A DNA stretch of 64,000 nucleotides from Nannocystis pusilla (GCF_020073745.1 NZ_JAIRAU010000019.1:1-64000), one strand, 5' to 3'; counted from the stretch's first letter, positions 1-8,501 are shown. The notes: generated by a model not told the origin, from the sequence alone. Numbers and translations: made by a program.

Positions 1-1146
1 GCGCGGCACCAGCCCCCGCCCCGCAGCGCCGCCGCCCTCGCCCGCCTGCTCGCGCGCCTCGCCGATTCCGGGCCGCACGACCGCGAGCACGTCGCCGACC
101 TCCTGCTCGGATGGCCCGAGCCGGCCGCCCAGCGGGCCGTGCTCGCGGCATGTCTCGAAGGACATGTCCTCCTGGACAACCGCCGCGCCAGCCGCCTCGG
201 CCCCGCCTTCGCCGCCGAGCACGCCGCGTGGACCCCCGCCGCCGAGCACGACCTCGAGCTGCGCGCCCGCGTCGTCACCCTGTGCAGCGCGCTCGAGTTC
301 GACGTCCTCCTCGAGCTCGTGCCGGCGCTGATCCGCTGGTGGGCCGCCGACGCCGCCGGGCTGCGCCGCCCGATCGCGGCGTGCCTGCGCTGGCTCCCCG
401 CCGCGCGCCTCTTGCCGCACCTCGAGCCCCGCCTGCGCGCCGGCGAGTGGGGCTGCCTCGACCTGCTGGCCCCGCCGACCACCCTGCCGCCCCCCTGGCG
501 CGACCTGCTCGCGCGCGCCCCGGACCACGCCGCCCGTCTGGGCGAACACGCCGACGCCGCCCCGCTCGCCGCCCGCGATCGTCCGCCGCCGCTCGACCTC
601 GAGGCCCTGCGCACGCCCCTGCCCGCCCCCGCCGGCGAGACCTCGACGCGCACGGTGGCCGAGCTGCGAGCCCGGCTGCCGACCGCCGACCCGGAGCAGA
701 TCCGGCAAGACCTCAAGGACATGTCCTCCGCGTCAGGCGCGGACTGGCTCGACCTGCTCGAGGAGTTGGTCGGACACGCCAGCCCGCGCGTGCGCCTGCA
801 GGCCCACCGCCTGCTGCGAACCGCGGGCGACCGCCTCCGCTACCTCGACGCCACCCTCGAGCTGCTCGACGACCCCGACCCGAACATCCGGCGCGCTGCC
901 ATCCGCGCCGTCTCCCACGGCCGCCACGCCCCCGCCGTCGCCCCGCTGATCGCCCGCCTGGCCCACGACCGCGACCCGCTCCACCGCGAGATCGCGGCCG
1001 CCCTGCGCCGCCTCGGCCCGCTCGCCGAGAGCGCCCTCACCCGCGCCGCCCGCGACGCCCGGCCCGACCGGCGCGCCCAGTACGAGCAATTGCTGGCGAC
1101 CATCGCCGCCGACCGCGCGGGCGCCGAGGTGCCTGAAGAGGCATAG
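1..1146 (+). CDS. HEAT-repeat protein, 5' partial
   Basis: The frame is open from the first base, so the gene starts upstream; the first in-window GTG (139) is internal. 381 residues are visible. The last 150 residues are stacked helical repeats of HEAT type, for example around 770-900 (ASPRVRLQAHRLL, then DPDPNIRRAAIRAV) and 960-1030. The N-terminal half is Leu/Arg/Ala-rich and helical without a recognisable fold. HEAT arrays are protein-binding scaffolds; no enzyme motif, signal peptide or membrane segment is visible, so a cytoplasmic adaptor role is inferred. Two copies of the 14-bp palindrome array lie inside the coding sequence (146-183 and 703-740) and are translated through. A third begins seven bases after the stop. 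Confidence 0.75.
   Translation, partial: ARHQPPPRSAAALARLLARLADSGPHDREHVADLLLGWPEPAAQRAVLAACLEGHVLLDNRRASRLGPAFAAEHAAWTPAAEHDLELRARVVTLCSALEFDVLLELVPALIRWWAADAAGLRRPIAACLRWLPAARLLPHLEPRLRAGEWGCLDLLAPPTTLPPPWRDLLARAPDHAARLGEHADAAPLAARDRPPPLDLEALRTPLPAPAGETSTRTVAELRARLPTADPEQIRQDLKDMSSASGADWLDLLEELVGHASPRVRLQAHRLLRTAGDRLRYLDATLELLDDPDPNIRRAAIRAVSHGRHAPAVAPLIARLAHDRDPLHREIAAALRRLGPLAESALTRAARDARPDRRAQYEQLLATIAADRAGAEVPEEA
146..183. repeat. 14-bp-pitch palindrome array (in coding sequence)
   Basis: CATG cores at 149 and 163 and a degenerate CAAC at 177 are exactly 14 bp apart. Each is the centre of a 10-bp palindrome of the form RRRCATGYYY (best unit GGACATGTCC, 160-169), with 4-bp spacers. The array is read through by the HEAT-repeat gene. 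Confidence 0.6.
703..740. repeat. 14-bp-pitch palindrome array (in coding sequence)
   Basis: One perfect unit GGACATGTCC at 717-726 is flanked at exactly 14 bp by degenerate units with CAAG core at 706 and CAGG at 734. It also lies inside the HEAT-repeat gene, in a different reading frame relation from the copy at 146. Confidence 0.45.
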
Positions 1147-1152
1147 CCGAAA

Positions 1153-1204
1153 GAGCATGTCTTCTTGGGCATGTCTCTGTGGACATGCTCCTATGGACCT
1201 ATCC
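1153..1204. repeat. 14-bp-pitch palindrome array, four units
   Basis: CATG cores lie at 1156, 1170 and 1184, with a degraded fourth unit (GGACCTATCC) at 1195-1204. The spacers are pyrimidine-rich (TCTT, CTGT, CTAT). The array starts seven bases after the stop of the HEAT-repeat gene, between two convergent genes. Confidence 0.75.
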
Positions 1205-1329
1205 TCAGAACCATGAACGACCGGCACGGCCGAAGAACGAGCGCCGCTCGCTCCCCGGTCAAGACACCACAAGAACCGCGAGCAGTCATGCTCGCGCCTC
1301 TCACGATTCGCCCGCGTCACTCGCCCGCC

Positions 1330-1845
1330 TCACCGCCGCCGCCGCAGCAGCGCGATCGCCAGCACCAGCCAGCCGGCGCCTGCGCCTGCACTCCCGACCG
1401 CGCACGAGCTCGTGGCCGGCTTCGCCGGCTCGCTCGCAGGCGCAGGGCCCGGCTTGGCCGGCTCGCTCGCAGGCGCAAGCGCAGGCGCGGGCTTGTGCGA
1501 CTCGGGCGCAGGCGCCGTCTTCGTGCCCGGGGGCGACCAGCTGCCGGTCGCGCCCGGCGGGCAGAACAGCTCCACGCCGGAGTAATTGCCGCCGTCGCGA
1601 CAGCGCCGCTGCAGCCCCTTGGCCGCGGCGGCCGTGCGGCACTCCTCGCCGACGAGCTTCCACTCCGACTCCGGCTGGCCGGGCATGAACGAGTAGTCGC
1701 AGAACTCGCCGGTCGGGCACTGCTTCTCCCGCGAGCAATTGGCGTCGGGCGAGTCGGGATCCGGCGGGATGTCGGCCAGCGCCGCCCCCGGAAGCAATGC
1801 GACGGTCGCGGCGGCGAGGACGAGCCAGGAGGCGCGGGTGCTCAT
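1330..1845 (-). CDS. secreted Cys-rich protein with MYXO-CTERM-like tail
   Basis: The 171-residue protein has an N-terminal signal peptide (residues 1-25, cleavage near ALA-DI). A Cys-rich middle follows (CSREKQC, CPTGEFC, EECR, RRC, FCPPG). A low-complexity Pro/Ala/Lys stretch repeats AP-ASEPAKP. The C-terminus is SSC followed by a Gly/Ala-rich hydrophobic helix and four arginines. That tail resembles MYXO-CTERM sorting signals, in which a Cys-containing motif, one helix and an Arg cluster direct processing and surface attachment. The protein is therefore probably displayed on the cell surface through the processed Cys. The six or more central Cys suggest a small disulphide-bonded domain of unknown function. 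It stands alone on the minus strand. Confidence 0.75.
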   Translation of the reverse strand: MSTRASWLVLAAATVALLPGAALADIPPDPDSPDANCSREKQCPTGEFCDYSFMPGQPESEWKLVGEECRTAAAAKGLQRRCRDGGNYSGVELFCPPGATGSWSPPGTKTAPAPESHKPAPALAPASEPAKPGPAPASEPAKPATSSCAVGSAGAGAGWLVLAIALLRRRR

Positions 1846-2002
1846 ACCCGCATCCTATCAATCGCCCGCGGGCCCCGTCACCGCAGATCTGGCCTGCTCG
1901 GTTTCGGCCCCGCGCACGAAGGCCTCAAGAGCCCAGCGGTCCCGCCACCTCGCCCGGCTTCACCCCGGCAGAGACGGGCCGAGCCAGCCGCCGCTCGCCC
2001 TT

Positions 2003-2037
2003 CAGGCTGTCCGCATGGACATGTTCCGTCAGGCATA
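2003..2037. repeat. 14-bp-pitch palindrome array
   Basis: The central unit GGACATGTTC has its CATG at 2020. Units with GCTG at 2006 and CATA at 2034 lie 14 bp away on each side. It lies in the 252-bp gap between two minus-strand genes, upstream of the MYXO-CTERM-like gene; nothing else is visible in this gap. Confidence 0.6.
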
Positions 2038-2097
2038 TTTACGCATGAGCGATCCTCTCCGTCCGCTCATGCCCGCTCGCGACGACGCTCGCTGCCC

Positions 2098-3816
2098 TCA
2101 TTCGCAGCTCGCCGGCAGGTCGGCGGGCGCCGCCGCCAGCTTCACCGCCGCGATCGCGTTGGCGCGCTCGACCGCGGCCGCCGCCAGCGAGTTGCACTTC
2201 GACGCCGCGTCGAGCAGGCGGGCGTTGTCGGGCGCCGGCGCGCGCGTGGCCGCGTCGACCAGGTCCTGGCAGCAGCGCAGATAGTCGATCCGGATCCCGC
2301 GGCCTCCCGGGGCCTTCTCGCCGGCGTCGACCTGTCCCGAGTGCCAGCCGAGCGCGACCTTGCCGATGTCGCCGCGGTTGTGCGGCGACGCCCCGCGGAA
2401 GCGTGGGATCGGCGTCGGCGTCTTCGACCCGGTGGTGAAGCACGTCAGCGAGCCGTCGTTGCTGGCCACCAGCAGCTCCTGCGTCCCGTCGCCGTCGACG
2501 TCGGCGACCATCGCCGGCGCCTCGATCGGCCCGCCGAGCCTGGCCAGCTCGCGCCGGCCGCCGTCGGGCGAAAATGCCAGCAGCAGCCCCTTCTCCGTGC
2601 CCACGATCGCGTCGAGGCGGCCGTCGTCCGCGAGGTCCATCACCACCGCGCTGGCCGACACCCGCTGCTCGAACGAGCGGAACTCTCGCCGCTCGGCGCC
2701 GACCAGCACCACCCCGTCGTTGTCGTCCCACCACGCCGTCCCGGCCACGATCACCCCCGGATCGCCCGCCAGCGGCGCCGGCGTGGCGAACAGACCGTCG
2801 ATGCCGGCGCCGTCCTGCTGCACCACCGTGGCCCAGCGCGGCTCGCCGGTGGCGCCGTCGTGCACGCTGAGATCGCCGTACGACCAGGCCGCCAGCACCT
2901 CCGGCTTCCCGTCGAGGTCGAAGTCGGCGATCGTCGGCGACGCGTGGATCCCCGAGTCGCGCGCCTGTTGCCACAACACCTCGCCGTCGCGCCCGCGGTA
3001 GGCGGCGAGGATCGCGTCGCGGGCCCCGGCGACCACGTCGTCCTGGCCGTCGCCGTCGAGGTCGGCGATCGCCACGGCGGCGATGTAGCCGCGCGCGTTG
3101 TATTCGTTGGTGCCGCTCTTCTTGTGCCACAGCGTCGCGCCGGTCTTGCCGTGCAGCGCGCGCAGCACCCCCGATTCGTCGCCGACCACCACGTCGAGCG
3201 CGCCGTCGCCGTCGAGGTCGGCCAGCGCCGGAGCCGGCCGCACCTTGCCGCTGGCCTTCGCCGTCCACAACACCTTGCCCGCCAGCGTCGCCGCGACGAT
3301 CTGTGAATTGTCGGTCGTGAACCACACCGTATCGCCGTCGATCGCCACGCCGCCGACGTCGCGGTCGCCCCCGCCCGGCGTATGGATGAGCCGCGTGCGC
3401 GCGCCGGTCCGCGCCTCGAGCACGTACACCCCGTCCGAGCCCTCGTTCTTGCCGTCGAGCGTCGCGCCGTGGGTGCCGATCACGATCTGGCCGTCGACCA
3501 GCGCCATCGTCGTGCGGAAGGTCGTCTTGCCGACCTGCGCCTTCCACAGAATTTGCAGCGGCGCACCCTCGACCCGGCGCACCGGCGGCGTGCTGGCCTG
3601 TTCGCCCGGGATCGCCGGCGACACATCGAACTCGCCCGGCGGCCGGGTCGGTACCGCCTCGGGCGCGGGCGTGGGCGGCGGTGTCGGCTCCGTCTTCTCG
3701 CTCGGCGGCGCGGCCGCCGGTGTCGCCACCACCTTGTCCTTCGCCGGCTCGGTGCCGGTGCAGCCGGCGATGACGGCGGAGATCGCGAGAATGACGAAGG
3801 TGCGTGCGCGAGTCAT
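2098..3816 (-). CDS. FG-GAP/VCBS beta-propeller lipoprotein
   Basis: Start chosen at the ATG ending at 3816. It gives a textbook lipoprotein signal (MTRARTFVILAISAVIAGC, lipobox IAGC), whereas the longer frame adds 60 implausible residues. 572 residues. After a Pro/Glu/Lys-rich linker the body is a series of FG-GAP/VCBS blades with Asp-rich calcium loops: DLDGDGALDVVVG, DLDGDGQDDVVAG, DFDLDGKPEVLAA, DVDGDGTQELLVA. The last 80 residues are helical with two Cys (CCQDLVD and SKCNSL) and end in ASCE. Such propellers bind ligands or partners outside the membrane. An outer-membrane-anchored surface protein is inferred; the substrate is unknown. The gene is alone, with a divergent neighbour upstream. 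Confidence 0.85.
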   Translation of the reverse strand: MTRARTFVILAISAVIAGCTGTEPAKDKVVATPAAAPPSEKTEPTPPPTPAPEAVPTRPPGEFDVSPAIPGEQASTPPVRRVEGAPLQILWKAQVGKTTFRTTMALVDGQIVIGTHGATLDGKNEGSDGVYVLEARTGARTRLIHTPGGGDRDVGGVAIDGDTVWFTTDNSQIVAATLAGKVLWTAKASGKVRPAPALADLDGDGALDVVVGDESGVLRALHGKTGATLWHKKSGTNEYNARGYIAAVAIADLDGDGQDDVVAGARDAILAAYRGRDGEVLWQQARDSGIHASPTIADFDLDGKPEVLAAWSYGDLSVHDGATGEPRWATVVQQDGAGIDGLFATPAPLAGDPGVIVAGTAWWDDNDGVVLVGAERREFRSFEQRVSASAVVMDLADDGRLDAIVGTEKGLLLAFSPDGGRRELARLGGPIEAPAMVADVDGDGTQELLVASNDGSLTCFTTGSKTPTPIPRFRGASPHNRGDIGKVALGWHSGQVDAGEKAPGGRGIRIDYLRCCQDLVDAATRAPAPDNARLLDAASKCNSLAAAAVERANAIAAVKLAAAPADLPASCE

Positions 3817-4213
3817 GGTCACACCACCATACAACGCCGCGAGCCCCGGCGGCACGCCGCCGGCGATCGGCTCGCCATCGCCGCAGAACGATGAATCGGC
3901 GGTCGCTCGCGGGCCGGCCCGATCGATTTCGCTCCCATGAGTGCGCCCGCCCCCACCGGGCGGCCCTGTCGCGTGTCGCCCGGCGATCGGCGACATGGCC
4001 TCATGGACATGACCGATCGATCATGCTCCCGCGCGGGCCCCGTCGTCCACACTGCCAATATAAACACATGACCTGACGCGACGTCATCGTGCGACGGGCG
4101 CCGCGATGGCGGCGGGCGGCCGGCGCGCCGGCAATCGCGGCACGACAGACGCGATTCCGATCGCAAGCGCGTGGCCCCGGCGGCCGGACCCGATCTGATA
4201 TCGTGCGCCGCAG
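3817..4213. other. divergent intergenic region
   Basis: The region lies between the divergent FG-GAP and globin-STAS genes. It holds a three-unit palindrome array (3991-4028) and a short AT-rich patch around 4053-4070 (CCAATATAAACACATG) that may be promoter DNA. No gene is seen. Confidence 0.6.
3991..4028. repeat. 14-bp-pitch palindrome array, three units
   Basis: CATG cores at 3994, 4008 and 4022 are exactly 14 bp apart, with 4-bp spacers TCAT and GATC. It lies in a divergent promoter region, so here it could affect expression of either neighbour. Confidence 0.75.
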
Positions 4214-5146
4214 ATGAAACGCGACCTGCCCCCAGCACAGGCGCTGCGCGCCGGCATCGAATTCGACGAGCGCGAGCTCGCGACCCGCCGGGCCTACTTC
4301 GAGATCGAGGACTCCGGCCTCGAGCGGCTCCGGCGCCTCGAGCCATTCGCGCAGAAGCACATGGACGACGTGGTGGAGGACTTCTACCGCCTGATCCTCG
4401 GCCACCCCGCGTCGCGGAGCTACTTCCCCGACGATGCCACCATTCGCCGGGTCAAGCGGCTACAGCGCGACTATTTCTTGCAGCTGTTCGCCGGGCGGTG
4501 CGACCTGTCCTACGTCGAGGATCGCCTGCGGGTCGGCGCGGCGCACGAGGCGATCGGCATGCCGCCGCGCTGGTACATCGGCGCCTACCGCCACTACCTC
4601 TCGGTCCTCCACGCCAGGCTCCTCGGCGAATTCGCCGATCCGGCCGAGGCGAGCGCGATCTACGCCGACCTGCTCAAGCTCGTGATGTTCGACATGTCGC
4701 TGGCCATCGACGCGTACATCGCCGCCAACCTCGAGACGATCGGCCGCCACCAGGCCGCGCTCCGCGAGCTCTCGACGCCCGTCGCCAAGGTCCACGACCG
4801 GGTCCTGCTGCTGCCCCTGATCGGCGGCATCGACACCCAGCGCGCGCAGCAGATCATGGACACCGTGCTCCTCCGGGTCGTCGAGGAGCAGGCGATGGTG
4901 ATGATCCTCGACATCGCCGGCGTGCCCGCCGTCGACACCAGGGTCGCCGATCACCTGCTCAAGACCACCGCCGCCATGCGCCTCGTCGGCGCCCAGACCA
5001 TCCTCACCGGCATCAGCCCGCACGTGGCCCGCACGTTCACCGAGCTCGGCGTCGACATCGGCGCGATCCCGACGCTCGCTCACCTGCAAGAGGGCATCGA
5101 GCTCGCGCTCGAGCTGGTCGGCAAGCAGATCACGGCGCGGCCGTGA
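4214..5146 (+). CDS. globin-coupled STAS protein (RsbR-like)
   Basis: 310 residues. Residues about 20-180 form a sensor-globin domain. The likely proximal haem ligand is the His in GAAHEAIGMPPRWYIGAY, the pattern of globin-coupled sensors. Residues about 190-300 are a STAS domain (LLLPLIGGIDTQRAQQIM, DIAGVPAVDTRVADHL, GAQTILTGISP). Globin-STAS proteins are RsbR-type stressosome subunits sensing O2 or another haem ligand. In B. subtilis RsbRA the phosphorylated threonines lie in GTID and VDT. Here the first is Gly (GGID) and the second Thr is kept. No RsbS or RsbT is visible nearby. A PAS-STAS paralogue lies at 42695-43822. The ATG is the only start compatible with the globin domain. Confidence 0.88.
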   Translation: MKRDLPPAQALRAGIEFDERELATRRAYFEIEDSGLERLRRLEPFAQKHMDDVVEDFYRLILGHPASRSYFPDDATIRRVKRLQRDYFLQLFAGRCDLSYVEDRLRVGAAHEAIGMPPRWYIGAYRHYLSVLHARLLGEFADPAEASAIYADLLKLVMFDMSLAIDAYIAANLETIGRHQAALRELSTPVAKVHDRVLLLPLIGGIDTQRAQQIMDTVLLRVVEEQAMVMILDIAGVPAVDTRVADHLLKTTAAMRLVGAQTILTGISPHVARTFTELGVDIGAIPTLAHLQEGIELALELVGKQITARP

Positions 5147-5161
5147 GCGCCGCTGCGCGGT

Positions 5162-5199
5162 CGGCCTGCCCCTGTGGACATGCTCGATCGGTCATGGGC
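5162..5199. repeat. 14-bp-pitch palindrome array beside a pseudogene
   Basis: A CCTG core at 5165 and CATG cores at 5179 and 5193 lie in a 14-bp register. The array begins 15 bp after the globin-STAS stop. Its last unit abuts the truncated 5' edge of the decayed gene at 5200-5612. Confidence 0.7.
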
Positions 5200-5612
5200 G
5201 AGCACGTTCACGCTCGAATGGGGGCACCCACCGTTCCTCGGCGGCCACCGGGTGCGCGAATTGGTGGCACTCGGCGGCGGCGACATCTGCTCTCCCGGAC
5301 AGGCGAACCGTCACGCCGAGCAGCAGGACGAGATCGCGCCGCCGATCCCGACGTCCTCGTGTTCATGCCGTGCGGTGATTCGCTGGCCGCGCGCTCGCCG
5401 AGGCCGCGGACCTGGGCCGCGGCGCACCGCTCGGCGACCTCCGCTGCGCCCGCGACGGCCGGCTGTGGGCTGTCGACGCTGGCAATCCGTTCAGCCGATG
5501 CCCGCCGCAGAGCGGGATCCACGGCGCCGCCGTGCTCGCGACGCTGATCCGGGGTGACGAGCCCCCGCTCGCGCGGGCGCGTCGAATCGCACCGCCGATC
5601 GCACTCTCGTGA
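5200..5612 (+). pseudogene. decayed BtuF-like cobalamin/ABC substrate-binding protein
   Basis: Three reading frames in order give pieces of one protein. Frame 2 (about 5204-5330) reads TFTLEWGHPPFLGGHRVREL then ALGGGDICSPG. Frame 1 (about 5336-5400) reads DPDVLVFMPCGDSLAARS. Frame 3 (about 5385-5612) reads RDGRLWAVDAGNPFSR, then GAAVLATLIRG, to a TGA. These match in order the conserved C-terminal blocks of periplasmic cobalamin-binding BtuF-like proteins (LEW-PPF-GGHW-PELV-AGG, DPDVLVVMPCG, and a VDA-FSR-P block). The N-terminal half is missing and at least two frameshifts separate the pieces. The 5' break coincides with the palindrome array. The gene is inferred to be dead. Confidence 0.72.
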
Positions 5613-5617
5613 ATCGC

Positions 5618-5629
5618 ATCACAGGTGAT
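5618..5629. promoter_or_regulatory. short inverted repeat upstream of lipoprotein gene
   Basis: ATCAC-AG-GTGAT is a perfect 5-2-5 inverted repeat 43 bp before the start of the next gene. It is short and GC-poor for this genome. A regulator site is possible but unproven. Confidence 0.2.
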
Positions 5630-5672
5630 TCGCCATGTTCACCGCAATCGCGGGTGGGGTAGCGTGCCGGCG

Positions 5673-6428
5673 ATGCGCACTGCAGCCATTCTCGTCAGCC
5701 TCTCCCTCGCTCTGGCCTGCGGCAGCGATGCCGGCAAGGCCGTGCCTGAAAAGAAGCTCGCCGAGGCGCCCAGGGCGCCCGAGGCCAAGGGTGCGGAGGC
5801 CAAGGCTCCGGAGGCCAAGGCCCCGGAGGCCAAGCCGGCGCCGCTCCACCTCGACATCGGCCACGACAAGTCGGGCGTGCTGGCGCGAGCGGCGTCGACG
5901 CTCGAGACGTCCGAGGCGGTGACCAACCCGGCCCTCAAGGAGCACCTCGCCGAATTGTCGCACCACGCCGAGAAGGGCCCGACCAACGAGGCCCTGTGCA
6001 CCCACATGGCCGGGCTGCTGGCCGACAAGGCGCCGCCGCTGCTCGACTGCATCCACGCGCTCGAGCACCAGCGCGTCCACGTCGGCCCCGAGATCTTCAC
6101 GGAGGTGGCGCAGTGCGTCACCGAGGCCAGGACGCTCGACGAGCTGCTGCGTTGCGAGGACGCCGAGAAGGAGGCCGAGCAGGAGCTGCACGTGAAGAAG
6201 CACGGCACCGGCGTCGAGCCCGAGACCTGCACCAAGATGTTCACCCACTTCGAGAAGCTGGCGATGACGGACGCCGGCGATCAGGCCAAGGCGGTCGAGG
6301 AGATCCTCGAGGAGGTCCGCGCCGACATCCTCGAGGCCTGCGCCGAGCAGGGCACGCGCGCCGAGGTCGATTGCGCGCTCAATGCCAAGGACATGAAGGC
6401 GCTCGGGGCCTGCTCCTCGATCCTGTGA
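5673..6428 (+). CDS. lipoprotein with Lys-Ala-Pro-Glu repeats
   Basis: Start set at the ATG at 5673, because the signal sequence MRTAAILVSLSLALAC with lipobox LALAC begins there. The longer frame adds 16 residues with no role. 251 residues. Residues 30-60 are a charged low-complexity linker of repeated APEAK/GAEAK units, a typical spacer from a membrane anchor. The rest is helical with scattered Cys (ALCTHM, LLDCIHAL, QCVTEA, LRCEDAE, ETCTKMF, EACAEQ, VDCALN, GACSSI). The spacing suggests paired helices stapled by disulphides. No known family recognised. An extracytoplasmic lipid-anchored protein is inferred. Confidence 0.75.
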   Translation: MRTAAILVSLSLALACGSDAGKAVPEKKLAEAPRAPEAKGAEAKAPEAKAPEAKPAPLHLDIGHDKSGVLARAASTLETSEAVTNPALKEHLAELSHHAEKGPTNEALCTHMAGLLADKAPPLLDCIHALEHQRVHVGPEIFTEVAQCVTEARTLDELLRCEDAEKEAEQELHVKKHGTGVEPETCTKMFTHFEKLAMTDAGDQAKAVEEILEEVRADILEACAEQGTRAEVDCALNAKDMKALGACSSIL

Positions 6429-6528
6429 ATCGTGGCACCTGGACCCCGCGACGAACCCCTCGGCCGGGGGCGCGGACCAGGACGGCGAACGACAGGGGAT
6501 CGACAGCGACGGGTGCGTCGGCGGTCGT

Positions 6529-7563
6529 TCACGGCTGGCAGAGCGTGAGGCGCAGCCGCGGCGGCGCAGACTGCGACTCGCGGGCCTCGACCACGAGCGG
6601 TCCGAACGGCACCTGTTCGTTCAGGACCTGACCCTCGTAGGTCGACGAGCTCGGCGCCAGCACCAGGCCGCTGGTGAGCGCCGGCACCCAGCTGGACGGT
6701 GCGCCGAGCTCCGCCAGGTCGAGGGCGAGCGCTCCCGGATCTCCGCCGTCCGGAGCCGAGACGACGCCGAGAGCGGTCATCGGCGGCATGTTCGCCCACG
6801 GCGTCACGCACTGCTGGATCATCGGCCCGCACTCGGCGCAGGCCCACGAGGCCAGGCCGTCGACGCACGGGGTCGCCGCGAGCCCGTCGCCCTCCTGCCA
6901 TGATTGGTCGGGGTCGAACGCATGGATGGAGAATTTCAGGTCACTGATCTTGTCCCATTCGATCTCGGCGGCCAGCTCGAGGCTGCTCGCCGCGATCACC
7001 TCGTTCGGGATCGGCCCATCCTCGGACAACAGCGCGCCGTCCTGCATCGGGAACCGCAGCGCCATCACGCTCGTCCCCTTCACCGCGGAGTCGACCTGGC
7101 CGTCGTCCTTGAACAGAGGCGCCTGGCTGGCCTTGCCGAAGCTCCAGTGCTCGCAGGCGAGGGGCTCGTTCGGGTTCTGTACCACCGGGCAGCCGCCGCC
7201 GATGCCGTCGACCGCGTCGCTGAAGAACGTGTCGGCCTCGACCTCGATCGTGACCACGCAGCAGCCGTCCGGTTCGACCGCGCAGAAGAACGGCCCGCCG
7301 GTGGTCGTGCCGGTCTCGGAGGTGCTGTCGTCGGTCGCGGCGCTGCTGCTGGTGGACGTGGTCGGCGTCGACGTGGTCGTGGTCGTCGTCGTCGAACCCG
7401 CGTCCGTCGTGCTCTCGCTGGTAGTCGTCGGTCCAGTGGCGTCCGTCGTCGTGGTCGTCGTCGCCGTCGCGCTGCCGGCGTCCGTCGACGAATCGCCGGA
7501 CGGCCCGGAGGAGCAAGCAGAGACGGCGACGAGCACGATCGAGCAGGCGAGGCGAAGGATCAT
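6529..7563 (-). CDS. lipoprotein with Thr-rich linker and DNRLRE-like domain
   Basis: 344 residues. The lipoprotein signal MILRLACSIVLVAVSAC is followed by about 75 residues almost only Thr/Ser/Asp/Ala, an exposed linker common in Nannocystis-type lipoproteins. The rest (from about residue 95) begins ITIEVEADTFFSDA-type and ends PPRLRLTL. It has the layout of the DNRLRE/CBM96-like beta-sandwich (an ADT start, a polymer-like lattice of strands, a closing basic strand). The Cys are CCVV, GGCPVV, ACEHW, TPCVDG, WACAECG and QQC. A surface-anchored, possibly glycan-binding module is inferred; assignment to DNRLRE is moderate. It is convergent with the preceding lipoprotein gene. Confidence 0.75.
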   Translation of the reverse strand: MILRLACSIVLVAVSACSSGPSGDSSTDAGSATATTTTTTDATGPTTTSESTTDAGSTTTTTTTSTPTTSTSSSAATDDSTSETGTTTGGPFFCAVEPDGCCVVTIEVEADTFFSDAVDGIGGGCPVVQNPNEPLACEHWSFGKASQAPLFKDDGQVDSAVKGTSVMALRFPMQDGALLSEDGPIPNEVIAASSLELAAEIEWDKISDLKFSIHAFDPDQSWQEGDGLAATPCVDGLASWACAECGPMIQQCVTPWANMPPMTALGVVSAPDGGDPGALALDLAELGAPSSWVPALTSGLVLAPSSSTYEGQVLNEQVPFGPLVVEARESQSAPPRLRLTLCQP

Positions 7564-7931
7564 GACGCGAAGATACCAGGGCTCGCTACGATTCGTATGA
7601 GGCCTCGCGGCCTCGATGGCACGCGACCGCGAGCCGGCTCATCCACAACATCACGCGACTCGAGCCTCGCGCGCCCGCGCAATCGAATCAGTCGTTCGTC
7701 CTCTCGGCCGCGCGACGGCGGCTCGGCCCGTGCGCAGCGGTGCTGGGGAATTCGCGGATGCGACAGCGGGGCCGCGCCGCACGCGAGCGCGGGGCGCTCG
7801 CGCGCATGGCCGAGCGGGGATCGTCGAGGGCCATGCCCCGCGAGCCGCGTGACGAGGCACGCTGCAGCGCGTCTTTCGGGCGGCCGGTGAGGCGCCGGTC
7901 TACAATCGAAATTTCGCCGACGTCCGATCGC
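7564..7931. other. divergent intergenic region, no gene seen
   Basis: The 368 bp between divergent genes contain only shadow frames rich in Arg/Ala. The sequence TCTACAATCG shortly before 7932 is the most promoter-like stretch. Nothing else is supported. Confidence 0.5.
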
Positions 7932-8501
7932 ATGTCCGACATCGAGCTCCACCTCTCGCCGCCCCAGGAGCTCACGCGACCCTGGCGCCGCTCGTTGGAG
8001 CTGACCTCCGCTCCGGCCGACGTGCTCGAGCACCTGCGACAGGTCCTGCCGACCATCGAGGACGAGCGCGGCCGGCCCGTCTTGAAGGTCGACGGCGAGA
8101 CGTTCCGCTGGCGACGAAGACCCACGAGAACCGGACAGCTCGGGCTGGAGATCTTCGGCGTGCTCCACAAGCGCGACGACGGCGGCTCGCTACTCGAGCT
8201 CCACTGGGACGGGCTGCTCCCCAGGTCTCTCCAGCTCCTCGTCGAGACCTTCACGCTGGGCTCCGTGCTGGCCGTGTTCGTCTTGCTCGGCCTTTGGCCG
8301 CTCGCCGTCCTGTTCGCGGTGCTCATCCCCGTGAGAGCCGTGTGGTTGCTCGATCGCGAGCGCACTGACGTCCGCGCCACGCTGTCCGAGATGGTGCGCA
8401 CGCTCGCCGTCGCAGTGCGGCCGCTTCAGCTCCCGGCCGCCCCCGGCTCCTACCGCGAACCGCACGAGACCGGCGCCGAGAGCGAGCGCGCGCAACATTG
8501 A
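7932..8501 (+). CDS. small membrane protein of unknown function
   Basis: The ATG at 7932 is preferred over the upstream frame start at 7740, because the 64 residues before it are Arg/Ala noise and the sequence after it has normal composition. 189 residues. An acidic-to-mixed soluble N-terminal part (MSDIELHLSPPQELTRPW) looks like a small beta-strand domain. It is followed by a hydrophobic hairpin (LGSVLAVFVLLGLWPLAVLF-type, residues about 115-140) and a cytoplasmic tail with RTDVRATLSEMVRTLAVAV. No family recognised. It stands alone. Confidence 0.6.
   Translation: MSDIELHLSPPQELTRPWRRSLELTSAPADVLEHLRQVLPTIEDERGRPVLKVDGETFRWRRRPTRTGQLGLEIFGVLHKRDDGGSLLELHWDGLLPRSLQLLVETFTLGSVLAVFVLLGLWPLAVLFAVLIPVRAVWLLDRERTDVRATLSEMVRTLAVAVRPLQLPAAPGSYREPHETGAESERAQH

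Noticed and set aside
111..1136. Long Arg/Ala/Pro-rich frame overlapping the HEAT gene
   Set aside because: Composition is typical of a shadow frame in GC-rich DNA and the HEAT frame has clear repeats.
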